This document shows, in pieces, positions 1-5,061 of a stretch of DNA of 5,061 bases. A model generated the notes under the pieces. The model ran no database searches, was not told where the DNA came from, and worked only from the letters and a program-made list of their open reading frames with translations. The position numbers and the translations under genes were made by a program. The stretch spans positions 1 through 5,061 of the forward strand of contig JAVCCT010000264.1 of the NCBI GenBank assembly GCA_030765325.1, read 5' to 3'. Each line of letters opens with the position of its first letter. The stretch's first letter is position 1. The stretch is from Candidatus Stygibacter frigidus. GTDB lineage: Bacteria > Cloacimonadota > Cloacimonadia > Cloacimonadales > TCS61.

Positions 1-2
1 AT

Positions 3-98
3 AAATATTCCCTACGGGAAAAATGTCAATTCCCTGAAATTGACAAATATGATGAATATGTGCACTTTTTGACAGAAAAATACGCAAATCTGCAATGA
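3..98 (+). pseudogene. Possible 3' end of a gene entering from the left edge
   Basis: The frame starting at base 3 is open from the window edge to a TGA at 96-98, giving 31 codons. The translation is hydrophilic and rich in aromatic and acidic residues, with the segment DEYVHFLTEKYANLQ at the end. I recognise no family. It could be the C-terminus of a real upstream gene, a fragment of a decayed gene, or a chance open frame. The two hairpins at 8-45 lie inside it, which is unusual for coding sequence and counts slightly against it. Confidence 0.18.
8..45. repeat. Two adjacent short hairpins
   Basis: Bases 8-20 read TTCCC-TAC-GGGAA, a 5 bp stem with a 3 nt loop. Bases 24-45 read TGTCAATT-CCCTGA-AATTGACA, a perfect 8 bp stem with a 6 nt loop. 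The heptamer ATTCCCT occurs in both (7-13 and 29-35). Neither hairpin is followed by a T-run on the plus strand, so they are not typical intrinsic terminators. Paired hairpins of this size occur in REP-type repeats and at IS200/IS605-type ends, but no transposase is visible here. Confidence 0.35.
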
Positions 99-260
99 TA
101 TCAATTACTTAGGTTGAACAGTCTCTTCTATATACCACCTTTGATGAAATCGCAAAAACTATCGGACACAAAAATGCATTATTTAGTATATAAGGTGGTT
201 TGATGATAATGATAAAAAATAAAGAGCAGATAAAAATTGCAGGATTAGAAGAATGGCGTA

Positions 261-353
261 ATGGTCAAAGCCTTCCAAATAGATGTCAGTAAAAAGAGGT
301 TGGATTCTGTTCATGTCTATTACAAGATGGCATGTTTGGGTAGAATTAGATGA
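261..353 (+). pseudogene. Possible IS110-type transposase N-terminal remnant
   Basis: An ATG at 261 opens a 30-codon frame ending with TGA at 351-353. The translation starts MVKAFQIDVSKKRLDSV. In IS110-family transposases the first acidic residue of the DEDD (RuvC-like) catalytic domain lies near the N-terminus in a motif close to G-I-D-V-S-K-K-x-L-D, and here eight of those ten positions match at the expected distance from the start. The preceding glycine is a glutamine, and nothing downstream continues the family. The call rests on about ten residues and may be chance. If real, only the extreme 5' end survives. Confidence 0.15.
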
Positions 354-466
354 TTGAAGGAAGCAAGAGGGAAGTTTTTACGGAATTTAAAGAACAAAAA
401 GTAAGTATAGGATTTGAGGACTTATAAACGACTTTGACTGGTTCTCGAGGAGCAATGTCTTAAAAT

Positions 467-2842
467 TTATTTCAAGAGGAGCATTTTAATTTCCTGAGAA
501 CCATCCTTAGTGAGTAATCTGGCGAAGTAGATTCCGCTGTTTACCTGGCGTTTTTCAGCATCTTTGCCATCCCATTTAACGGATTGCAAACCAGCCGGGA
601 GATTCCTGTTAAACAAAGTGACAATGTGCTGTCCTTTAACGGAATAAATAGCCAGAATAACATTTTGAGGAAAATCCAGCTCAAAAGAAATTTCCGTTTC
701 TGGGTTGAAAGGATTAGGGTAATTCATCAAGCTGCTATTAATTTCAGGAAGTTCATCTTCTGCCTGTTCACTTGCAGAAACACTGATAAAATATTGTTGA
801 GGCAGGCAATTATATCCGCTTACAGAGAGATTAATATCTGTTCCACCAGTAAGTAAAGTATCAATGGATATATTGCAGATACCAAGAGAGTCTGTGGTTC
901 CGACGCCGATCACCGTGCTGTCATAAATTAGGGCAGTGTGGAAATTCTCAGCCGGCTCATTATTATTCATCAATTCTGCATAGATCGTGATATAAGTGGC
1001 ATCCGTAGTTATGTCACTGGGATAATTAACCGTGATGCCCACAGGCGGAGCAGTCCAGATAGATAAAGTGGGGTCAGCGAGTACATTACAATCATAAAAG
1101 CACCAGCGCAGAGCTCCCTCTTCATGCTGACCAGGAGCCGTAACCCAGGGAGCAGTGGCAATTTTTGAGAGTAGATGCGTTTGGGCAATATCATTTACTT
1201 TATCAGTATAAAGAGCATTTACAAATTCACGGTGCAAGTGCTCAGAAGGTCCTTCTGTTTGCCCTTCATTGAACCAGCCATAGCGAGAATTACCAACGAA
1301 TCCTGAGATAAAATTAGGTAGTTTTAGAGCTTCTTCTGCAACGCAATCATCCTGATCAAAGCCACCACAATTACAGCCATGAGTATAGACCAGCGGAAAG
1401 GTGTGATCCAGACCATTCAATTCAAGGAAGTTTTCTTCAATCATATCTTCATTATGCATTCCGAACATATATTCATAATTTGCGTGACCCACGTGATGTA
1501 GAAAGGAAGTTCCCTGGTTAAGAAGCTCCAGCAGGTCAGACATAGTCCATTCGCCACTATCGCGTTCATTAAGATAAGTGATATTATCAGTTATTGGAAT
1601 TCCACTGGTTTCATAACCATAATCATCACGAGTTCCTACCAAAAGGTCAAGATAATCTCCACCCCAGGTGAGAGGATCCAGCCACAATTGTTCACCGGCA
1701 AGCATCGGGCGATCAAGGTCAGCATCAATAGGATTCTGAGCATAAAGAATAGTTTTATTGATCATATTAGTAAGCTCAATCTGGTCAGAAAATGTCAGCC
1801 GGGAGACAGCCACTTCGGGCAGCAGATCATCTTCTTCCGGTTCTCCCCACAAACCATCATTGTCATCATTCCAGGTGCCATCAAGGGCACTATAATAAAT
1901 ATCAGCCGGGATGCTGTCATCTTCATATAGAGTGGTAGATTGCACCTGGCAATAAAATCCGCGCTGCGGGATGAGTTCGCTGTCACCTGCTAACAGTACG
2001 CTACTGATGCCATAATCAGTATATTCATTAATTATATGATTTCTGATCTTCTCTGGCAGATCTACACCAGGAAGATTATTTTCAATGAATTCAATAGTAC
2101 AATATTGAACTCTTCTTCCATAAGTATTATAAAATCCTTCCAGTTCCTGCAGATCAGCTAAAAACTCCTCAGTGCATATTACCAGCAGTTCATATTCTCC
2201 TTCACGGTTCATACTTTGCGGATACAAATTAAGTAATTGGGGATTATCCACAAATCGAGAGATTTGCAAAGCAGTATTTTTGGAATAATTACTAACAGAT
2301 TTATTAGAGCGATTAAGATCTCCTGCTTCAGTGGATATTTTAATTTGAGCCTTATTATAGCTGATGATAGTATTTTGGGCAGGATTATATTGGATAGGAC
2401 AAAAGCTGCTTAATGCAATTCTGTAACCATGCCGGGATTCAGTTTTGAGTGATCCGGTATTTTGGGTTGGTAGATTTATATTTTGCTGATATATTTCCTG
2501 GTCAAATAGAAATCCTGTTTGATCAGTGGAGCCTACAGGTAAAACAGCCTGAACAGGATAGAGCAGACCATCGAGTTTCCAGGAAGTTGCTCCTGAGAGG
2601 ATCACTTCTATATTGATGGCATTTTCTCCGGGAGGTAATAAGGATTTTATTGTCATCCAAGGCAAAGCGGGTTCGCCCATCTCACCTCTGTGAGCAGATT
2701 CCGGGACAATAAAGCGATAATAATCCGTTCCTTCAATTCTTTGTTGAACAGGAGCTTTAAGATCAATAGATAAATTTATTTCACGTGAGAAAAGCAGACA
2801 GGCTAATAATAAGATAAAAATAATTGCCAAAAGTTTTTTCAT
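467..2842 (-). CDS. Exported gingipain-type (C25) cysteine peptidase with C-terminal sorting-type domain
   Basis: This 791-residue protein is probably a secreted or surface-anchored endopeptidase of family C25, as in the Porphyromonas gingipains. Residues 1-19 form a signal peptide (MKK, then a hydrophobic run). Residues about 20-210 look like the C25 propeptide region, including GEPALPWMTIKSLLPPG. The peptidase domain covers about 216-596: LLAGDSELIPQ (283-292), an acidic IPADIYYSALDGTWNDD stretch (311-327), PEVAVSRLTF (342-351), the probable catalytic His453 in HHVGHANYEY, the probable nucleophile Cys490 in THGCNCGGFD, and the closing NVLADPTLSIW (586-596). An Ig-like beta domain follows (about 600-690). 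The tail (707-791) starts NYPNPFNPETEISF and ends SGIYFARL...KMLLLK, a FlgD-like/type IX sorting-type domain. The ATG at 2842 has AAGGAG 8 bases upstream. The second Cys at 492 is a departure from the gingipain loop. The family call is firm; substrate specificity is unknown. Confidence 0.9.
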   Translation of the reverse strand: MKKLLAIIFILLLACLLFSREINLSIDLKAPVQQRIEGTDYYRFIVPESAHRGEMGEPALPWMTIKSLLPPGENAINIEVILSGATSWKLDGLLYPVQAVLPVGSTDQTGFLFDQEIYQQNINLPTQNTGSLKTESRHGYRIALSSFCPIQYNPAQNTIISYNKAQIKISTEAGDLNRSNKSVSNYSKNTALQISRFVDNPQLLNLYPQSMNREGEYELLVICTEEFLADLQELEGFYNTYGRRVQYCTIEFIENNLPGVDLPEKIRNHIINEYTDYGISSVLLAGDSELIPQRGFYCQVQSTTLYEDDSIPADIYYSALDGTWNDDNDGLWGEPEEDDLLPEVAVSRLTFSDQIELTNMINKTILYAQNPIDADLDRPMLAGEQLWLDPLTWGGDYLDLLVGTRDDYGYETSGIPITDNITYLNERDSGEWTMSDLLELLNQGTSFLHHVGHANYEYMFGMHNEDMIEENFLELNGLDHTFPLVYTHGCNCGGFDQDDCVAEEALKLPNFISGFVGNSRYGWFNEGQTEGPSEHLHREFVNALYTDKVNDIAQTHLLSKIATAPWVTAPGQHEEGALRWCFYDCNVLADPTLSIWTAPPVGITVNYPSDITTDATYITIYAELMNNNEPAENFHTALIYDSTVIGVGTTDSLGICNISIDTLLTGGTDINLSVSGYNCLPQQYFISVSASEQAEDELPEINSSLMNYPNPFNPETEISFELDFPQNVILAIYSVKGQHIVTLFNRNLPAGLQSVKWDGKDAEKRQVNSGIYFARLLTKDGSQEIKMLLLK

Positions 2843-2847
2843 TGTTA

Positions 2848-3513
2848 TTACTCCTTGATCTCTTTTGTCTGGAGATATTTCTCTTTTTCAATTCCGCCAC
2901 AATATTTTTGCACTCTTTTGATGAAAACATCCAGTTTTGCTATTAATTCACGATCTGAGATATAACCTGGGGCATAGATCAATAGCATGGCATCAGTTGT
3001 TGCTAATGTAACTCGAGTGCGCAGAGAATCTTTGATCGGGCTGCCCAAAGCTCCTTTTTCATCAGCAATAAGATAGCGTTCATTCAGGTCAAGATATTGA
3101 TTATCAATAGCAATATAACCATCACCTGATCTGCCCATTCTTCCGGTTAATTTACCTTCCACTGAGCTCGCATCATATACACAGATCGGCAACAGAAATT
3201 CCAGAGAACACCAGTTGCCAATATCCACCAGCGGATTAATGCTGTTATAACCTTTATTTTTGAGGCCACGTCTTAGCAATGCTTCACTGGACGGTCTGCG
3301 TTTGGTGGGATCAATGCCAATTTCCTTAAAAAGGTCTCGAGCTTGATCAACTCCAGAAATCTCACCTATCGCTAACTTTGAGTATCTTTTGCAATACTCT
3401 GTTCCCAGCTCAATCAATTTTGCATAAGGCTCTTCAACCGCTTTATTGGCAAGGCTCTGCAATCTGGCAATTGCCAGTTTGACCATACCTTTTTCATTTC
3501 TTTCTTCTTTCAT
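2848..3513 (-). CDS. Solo B3/B4-domain protein (PheRS beta editing-domain homologue)
   Basis: This 221-residue cytosolic protein carries a stand-alone B3/B4 domain, the fold that in the beta subunit of phenylalanyl-tRNA synthetase holds the editing pocket for mischarged tRNA-Phe. Family signatures are clear: GIDPTKRRPSSEALLRR (66-82), INPLVDIGNWCSL (92-104), PICVYD (109-114), and DEKGALGSPIKDSLRTR followed by VTLATTDAMLLIY (151-180). Residues 1-60 are helical and charged, as is usual for these solo proteins. No synthetase catalytic domain is present. Solo B3/B4 proteins are common but poorly characterised; a role in clearing mischarged tRNA or binding a small amino compound is inference. The frame could extend to a TTG at 3519, but I chose the ATG at 3513 because TTG is a weak start; neither has a strong ribosome binding site, and an internal ATG (residue 10) is also possible. 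It is the first gene of the unit with the C25 peptidase. Confidence 0.87.
   Translation of the reverse strand: MKEERNEKGMVKLAIARLQSLANKAVEEPYAKLIELGTEYCKRYSKLAIGEISGVDQARDLFKEIGIDPTKRRPSSEALLRRGLKNKGYNSINPLVDIGNWCSLEFLLPICVYDASSVEGKLTGRMGRSGDGYIAIDNQYLDLNERYLIADEKGALGSPIKDSLRTRVTLATTDAMLLIYAPGYISDRELIAKLDVFIKRVQKYCGGIEKEKYLQTKEIKE
2851..2856 (-). promoter_or_regulatory. Ribosome binding site of the C25 gene inside the B3/B4 gene end
   Basis: On the minus strand AAGGAG lies in the last sense codons of the upstream B3/B4 gene, followed by its TAA stop and then the peptidase ATG, with 8 bases between AAGGAG and ATG. Ribosomes finishing the first gene therefore pass over this site, so translational coupling is plausible. 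It supports the ATG at 2842 as the true start and a shared transcript for the two genes. Confidence 0.75.
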
Positions 3514-3559
3514 GAACAAATATTTTCATATCCTGAAATAATGACAATATTTCTTTTTA

Positions 3560-3575
3560 TTAATCTATTGATTAA
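3560..3575. promoter_or_regulatory. Short dyad in the divergent intergenic region
   Basis: TTAATC-TATT-GATTAA is a perfect inverted repeat with 6 bp arms and a 4 nt spacer, overlapping the candidate plus-strand -35 box at 3568-3573. Its position between two divergent genes suits a repressor operator, but AT-rich dyads of this size also arise by chance and no regulator gene is nearby. Confidence 0.25.
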
Positions 3576-3597
3576 GAATTAGCTTGCCAGATATATT
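3568..3597 (+). promoter_or_regulatory. Candidate sigma-70-type promoter for the membrane-protein gene
   Basis: TTGATT at 3568-3573 and TATATT at 3592-3597 are separated by 18 bases. They match the TTGACA and TATAAT consensus at four and five positions respectively. Transcription would begin near 3604, leaving a leader of about 57 bases before the ATG at 3662. A perfect TTGACA also occurs at 3616-3621, but the sequence 17-18 bases after it is a poor -10 and too close to the start codon. Confidence 0.35.
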
Positions 3598-3622
3598 GTA
3601 AAATCCATTGTCTGATTGACAG
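3595..3622 (-). promoter_or_regulatory. Candidate promoter for the B3/B4-C25 unit
   Basis: On the minus strand CTGTCA (plus-strand 3617-3622) and TACAAT (plus-strand 3595-3600) are 16 bases apart, matching the usual hexamers at four and five positions. Transcription would begin near 3588, about 75 bases before the ATG at 3513. Its -10 overlaps that of the candidate plus-strand promoter, so the two could compete for polymerase. This is motif matching only. Confidence 0.3.
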
Positions 3623-3647
3623 TTTTATAAATGGTGATCTAAAAAAC

Positions 3648-3654
3648 TGGAGGG
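3648..3654 (+). promoter_or_regulatory. Ribosome binding site of the membrane-protein gene
   Basis: TGGAGGG contains GGAGG (3649-3653), which ends 8 bases before the ATG at 3662. This is a strong Shine-Dalgarno match at good spacing and fixes the start of the small membrane protein. Confidence 0.7.
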
Positions 3655-3661
3655 TATTATA

Positions 3662-4030
3662 ATGACAAGTGGGAAAAGAATTATTATTGCTACATTAATT
3701 GGCTTATGTTGTGGGATAGTGTGCATTACTCTGGCAGGGAGTGGGGGGAAACAATTACCGGGCATAATTATTATGCAAATGTTGATCAGTCGGACCTTAA
3801 TGGGCTTTGTGATAGGTATAAGTGCAATAAAATTGAACTGGGCACTTCATGGGATATTATTGGGATTATTGATGGGGTTGCCGATGGCATTAAGCAGTTC
3901 AATTGTAGTCAAAGGTACAGATTTTACACCACAGATGATGATGTTTTCTACTTTGATCATTGGTGCAATATATGGGTTTGTTATTGAATTTTTCACAACA
4001 GTGATCTTTAAGGCAAAACAACTGGGATAA
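3662..4030 (+). CDS. Small four-helix membrane protein of unknown function
   Basis: This 122-residue protein is almost entirely hydrophobic, with four predicted membrane segments at about 7-26, 35-56, 60-83 and 93-116 and short charged ends (GKR at 4-6, KAK at 117-119). I do not recognise a named family. Each segment carries a glycine spacing typical of tight helix packing: G14/G18, G48/G52, G64/G68/G72 and G101/G105. Polar or charged residues sit in or near segments 2-4 (Arg44, His63, Glu109) and could matter for function or for pairing between helices. The start is supported by GGAGG 8 bases upstream. A candidate promoter lies in the intergenic region before it. The gene is followed by a 126-base gap and then the DUF6515-like gene in the same direction, so shared transcription is possible. 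Real coding is likely from length, ribosome binding site and topology; no role can be assigned. Confidence 0.8.
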   Translation: MTSGKRIIIATLIGLCCGIVCITLAGSGGKQLPGIIIMQMLISRTLMGFVIGISAIKLNWALHGILLGLLMGLPMALSSSIVVKGTDFTPQMMMFSTLIIGAIYGFVIEFFTTVIFKAKQLG

Positions 4031-4119
4031 ATACTGATCGGGAAATTGAGGAAGTTTGCAGGGATTTGATTACTAAAATGTCTTCTATATTAGATAAATA
4101 TGTGGACAGTAAATATTAG
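4012..4119 (+). other. Open stretch after the membrane-protein gene in another frame
   Basis: A frame running from just after a TAA at 4009-4011 to a TAG at 4117-4119 overlaps the last codons of the membrane-protein gene and encodes 35 residues. The part after the overlap, starting TDREIEEVCRDLITK and ending LDKYVDSKY, has the pattern of a charged amphipathic helix. No ATG lies near its beginning (only a late one at 4078) and no ribosome binding site is seen. It could be a C-terminal tail cut off by a frameshift, a gene remnant or chance. I see no classical -1 slippery heptamer at the junction. Confidence 0.2.
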
Positions 4120-4131
4120 CTGAATATTTTT
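4111..4131 (+). terminator. Weak terminator-like hairpin
   Basis: AAATATT (4111-4117), loop AGCTG and AATATTT (4123-4129) form a 7 bp stem made only of A-T pairs, and the T-run continues to 4131. It sits between the membrane-protein and DUF6515-like genes. The absence of G-C pairs makes strong termination unlikely, so partial read-through into the next gene is expected if it works at all. Confidence 0.2.
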
Positions 4132-4147
4132 AGGGTAGATAAATAAT

Positions 4148-4154
4148 AAGGAGG
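4148..4154 (+). promoter_or_regulatory. Ribosome binding site deciding the DUF6515-like start
   Basis: AAGGAGG is a perfect Shine-Dalgarno sequence. It is 2 bases from an ATG at 4157 and 5 bases from the adjacent ATG at 4160. The second spacing is far more usual, so 4160 is preferred as the start, although both are in frame and differ by one methionine. Confidence 0.75.
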
Positions 4155-4159
4155 CAATG

Positions 4160-4744
4160 ATGCAAAAACACATGAATCTGAGAACAATGTTAGTGTTCCT
4201 GCTGGTAATATTTACAGGTATTATCTTTGCTGATAATAAAATATTAAAAAATAGTAATGTCAGCAAAAAGAATTACAAGGAGCAGAAAAAAGAATACCTT
4301 CTGAAAAAACTCCCGCAGGACGCTGAAAAGGTAGAGGTCGAAGGTAATAAATACTTCCGGCATAATGGTATCTATTATCGTCCTGGCAAGAGTGGTTACC
4401 ACGTAGTGAATGCACCTCATGGTTTAAAAGTGAAGCATCTTCCCAGAGGGGTGAGAATTATCCGTCATTATGATGTGGATTATTACTTCTATTATAACAC
4501 TTACTACCGTTATGATCCTATCAACACAGTTTACATAGTTATCGATGCTCCGGAGTGGGCTGATAATGATTTTTATGATGATAAACTTAATCTCATGGAT
4601 GGTTCTGTGCTGGTTGGAAAATATCTTGGTGGTGATAGAGACGAAATAGATTTCATATTTAATGGTGAAAAGAAAAGATTCCTCGTAGAAGAGGTGATCT
4701 CTATTGAATTTGCTCCACCAATATATGATGGAGATGATTTCTGA
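4160..4744 (+). CDS. Exported DUF6515-like protein with tandem repeats
   Basis: The protein is 194 residues from the ATG at 4160; residue numbers here count from the ATG at 4157 (195). Residues 1-25 are a signal peptide (basic start, hydrophobic TMLVFLLVIFTGIIFA, likely cut after Ala25), so it acts outside the cytoplasm. A lysine-rich linker (about 28-51) follows. Two related repeats come next: 52-87 (LP, then KYFRHNGIYYRP, then YHVVNAP) and 95-132 (LPRGV, then DYYFYYNTYYRYD, then YIVIDAP). The LPxG, YYY and Y-x-V-V-x-AP pattern is that of DUF6515-type proteins, which have no known function. A third part (144-188, LNLMDGSVLVGKYLGG to VISIEFAPP) resembles a small beta-barrel or Sm-like domain. 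The call as an exported repeat protein is firm; the DUF6515 assignment is from memory of the motif. It ends 7 bases before the stop of the convergent yjbQ gene. Confidence 0.82.
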   Translation: MQKHMNLRTMLVFLLVIFTGIIFADNKILKNSNVSKKNYKEQKKEYLLKKLPQDAEKVEVEGNKYFRHNGIYYRPGKSGYHVVNAPHGLKVKHLPRGVRIIRHYDVDYYFYYNTYYRYDPINTVYIVIDAPEWADNDFYDDKLNLMDGSVLVGKYLGGDRDEIDFIFNGEKKRFLVEEVISIEFAPPIYDGDDF

Positions 4745-4751
4745 TCAATAT

Positions 4752-5061
4752 CTAAGTTAGAATAATATACATTCTCCGGGTACGGGGCCCGTCAAATTCA
4801 CAGAAATATATACCTTGCCACGTACCCAGGAGCATTTCCCCTTCTGAGATAATAATATCCTGCGTACAGCCAATAATAGAACTCTTGATATGTGCATCAG
4901 AATTTCCTTCCAGATGTTGAAACTGCTTTAATATTGGTGATATTCTATCCAAACCCAGCAGGAAATCATGCTTAACACTGGGATCAGCATTTTCATTAAT
5001 AGTAACTGCAGCAGTAGTGTGAGGTACATGCAATATCAGGTGTCCATCATCTACTTGCCAT
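4752..5061 (-). CDS. yjbQ: YjbQ/UPF0047 family protein (secondary thiamine-phosphate synthase), 5' end outside window
   Basis: The visible 102 C-terminal residues carry all the family hallmarks in order (numbered from the first complete codon at the right edge): HVPHTTAAVTINENADP (11-27), HLEGNSDAHIKSSIIG (49-64), GEMLLGTWQGIYFCEFDGPR (74-93) and a basic end TRRM. His14, His49, Glu51 and His57 are the conserved residues thought to form the metal and active site. Members such as E. coli YjbQ (about 138 residues) show thiamine-phosphate synthase activity and can partly replace ThiE, though their main role is uncertain. The frame stays open through 5060 without a start, and about 30-35 N-terminal residues should lie beyond the edge. 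A TTG at 5031-5033 falls inside the conserved core and is not the real start. The protein is cytosolic. It converges on the DUF6515-like gene, and no terminator is visible between them. Confidence 0.9.
   Translation of the reverse strand, partial: WQVDDGHLILHVPHTTAAVTINENADPSVKHDFLLGLDRISPILKQFQHLEGNSDAHIKSSIIGCTQDIIISEGEMLLGTWQGIYFCEFDGPRTRRMYIILT

Larger units (their letters stand above)
1..466. other. Region without an intact gene; possible gene debris
   Basis: No reading frame of useful length crosses this stretch on either strand. The plus strand has short open pieces in alternating frames with protein-like composition: codons from 3 to a stop at 96-98 (includes CQFPEIDKYDEYVHFLTEKY), 113-193 (includes TTFDEIAKTIGHKNALF), 203-292 (starts MIMIKNKEQIKIAG after an AAGGTGG at 192-198), 261-353 (includes FQIDVSKKRLD), and 350-427 (includes REVFTEFKEQKVSIGFEDL). 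The frame changes and stops would fit one or more decayed genes. Open stretches of 25-32 codons are also expected by chance, so this is an inference. I saw no clear terminator for the minus-strand peptidase gene that ends at 467. Confidence 0.4.

Noticed and set aside
134..199. ACCACCTT at 134-141 and AAGGTGGT at 192-199 as an inverted repeat
   Set aside because: Eight-base arms separated by 50 bases are expected by chance in a window of this size, and the right arm doubles as a possible ribosome binding site.
439..503. TGGTTCTC at 439-446 and GAGAACCA at 496-503 around the peptidase stop as a terminator
   Set aside because: The loop is 49 bases long, there is no T-run on the minus strand after it, and one arm is in coding sequence.
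584..856. 90-codon plus-strand frame opposite the peptidase gene
   Set aside because: It lies antisense to the conserved C-terminal sorting-type domain and has no recognisable motif, so it is a shadow frame.
1688..1986. Plus- and minus-strand frames within the peptidase gene (1688-1930 and 1795-1986)
   Set aside because: Both overlap the well-supported C25 catalytic domain in other frames and show no domain or ribosome binding site.
467..2842. Lipoprotein reading of the peptidase signal (LLAC at residues 12-15)
   Set aside because: The hydrophobic core continues through residue 18, position -2 is Leu, and the C-terminal sorting-type domain fits another export route.
3706..3987. 93-codon frame inside the membrane-protein gene
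   Set aside because: It is fully contained in a gene with a strong ribosome binding site and clear four-helix topology. Its translation is mixed, with no motif and no good start signal.
4010..4030. Programmed -1 frameshift at the end of the membrane-protein gene
   Set aside because: The codons GCA AAA CAA CTG do not make a classical X-XXY-YYZ slippery heptamer, and no stimulatory stem is obvious downstream.
4777..4793. GC-rich stretch around GGGGCCCG as a shared terminator between the convergent genes
   Set aside because: The symmetrical bases leave no room for a loop, there is no T-run, and the stretch encodes the conserved FDGPR motif of YjbQ.

Overview
This AT-rich window looks chromosomal and most likely comes from a Gram-negative bacterium of the Fibrobacteres-Chlorobi-Bacteroidetes (FCB) side of the tree. 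Candidatus Cloacimonadota or a neighbouring lineage is my best guess. The main clue is the large exported protein on the minus strand: it combines a gingipain-type (C25) cysteine peptidase with a C-terminal 'NYPNPFNP...SGIYFARL' domain, the kind of tail linked to type IX secretion. The lineage is an inference, because no marker gene is present.

Layout. Bases 1-466 hold no intact gene. They contain two adjacent small hairpins and several short open stretches in different frames, which may be gene debris; one resembles the N-terminus of an IS110-type transposase. Bases 467-3513 are a minus-strand two-gene unit. A solo B3/B4-domain protein (as in the editing domain of phenylalanyl-tRNA synthetase) comes first, followed 5 bases later by the C25 peptidase, whose ribosome binding site lies in the last codons of the B3/B4 gene. 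Bases 3514-3661 are a divergent intergenic region with candidate promoters in both directions and a short dyad. Bases 3662-4030 encode a small four-helix membrane protein of unknown function, and 4160-4744 an exported protein with two tandem DUF6515-like repeats and a small C-terminal beta-type domain. Both are on the plus strand. The window ends in a minus-strand yjbQ-family gene (UPF0047, associated with thiamine-phosphate synthase activity) whose start is cut off by the edge. It converges on the DUF6515-like gene with 7 bases between the stop codons.

How the genes fit together. Two products are predicted to be exported (the C25 peptidase and the DUF6515-like protein), one is an inner-membrane protein, and two are cytosolic housekeeping-type proteins (B3/B4 and YjbQ). 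Apart from the tight B3/B4-peptidase coupling, nothing indicates a shared pathway. I see no convincing new multi-gene system. The items most worth checking are the peptidase's modified active-site loop, the internal duplication in the DUF6515-like protein, the open reading stretch after the membrane-protein gene, and the fragmentary left edge. No tRNA, rRNA, CRISPR array or intact mobile element was seen.
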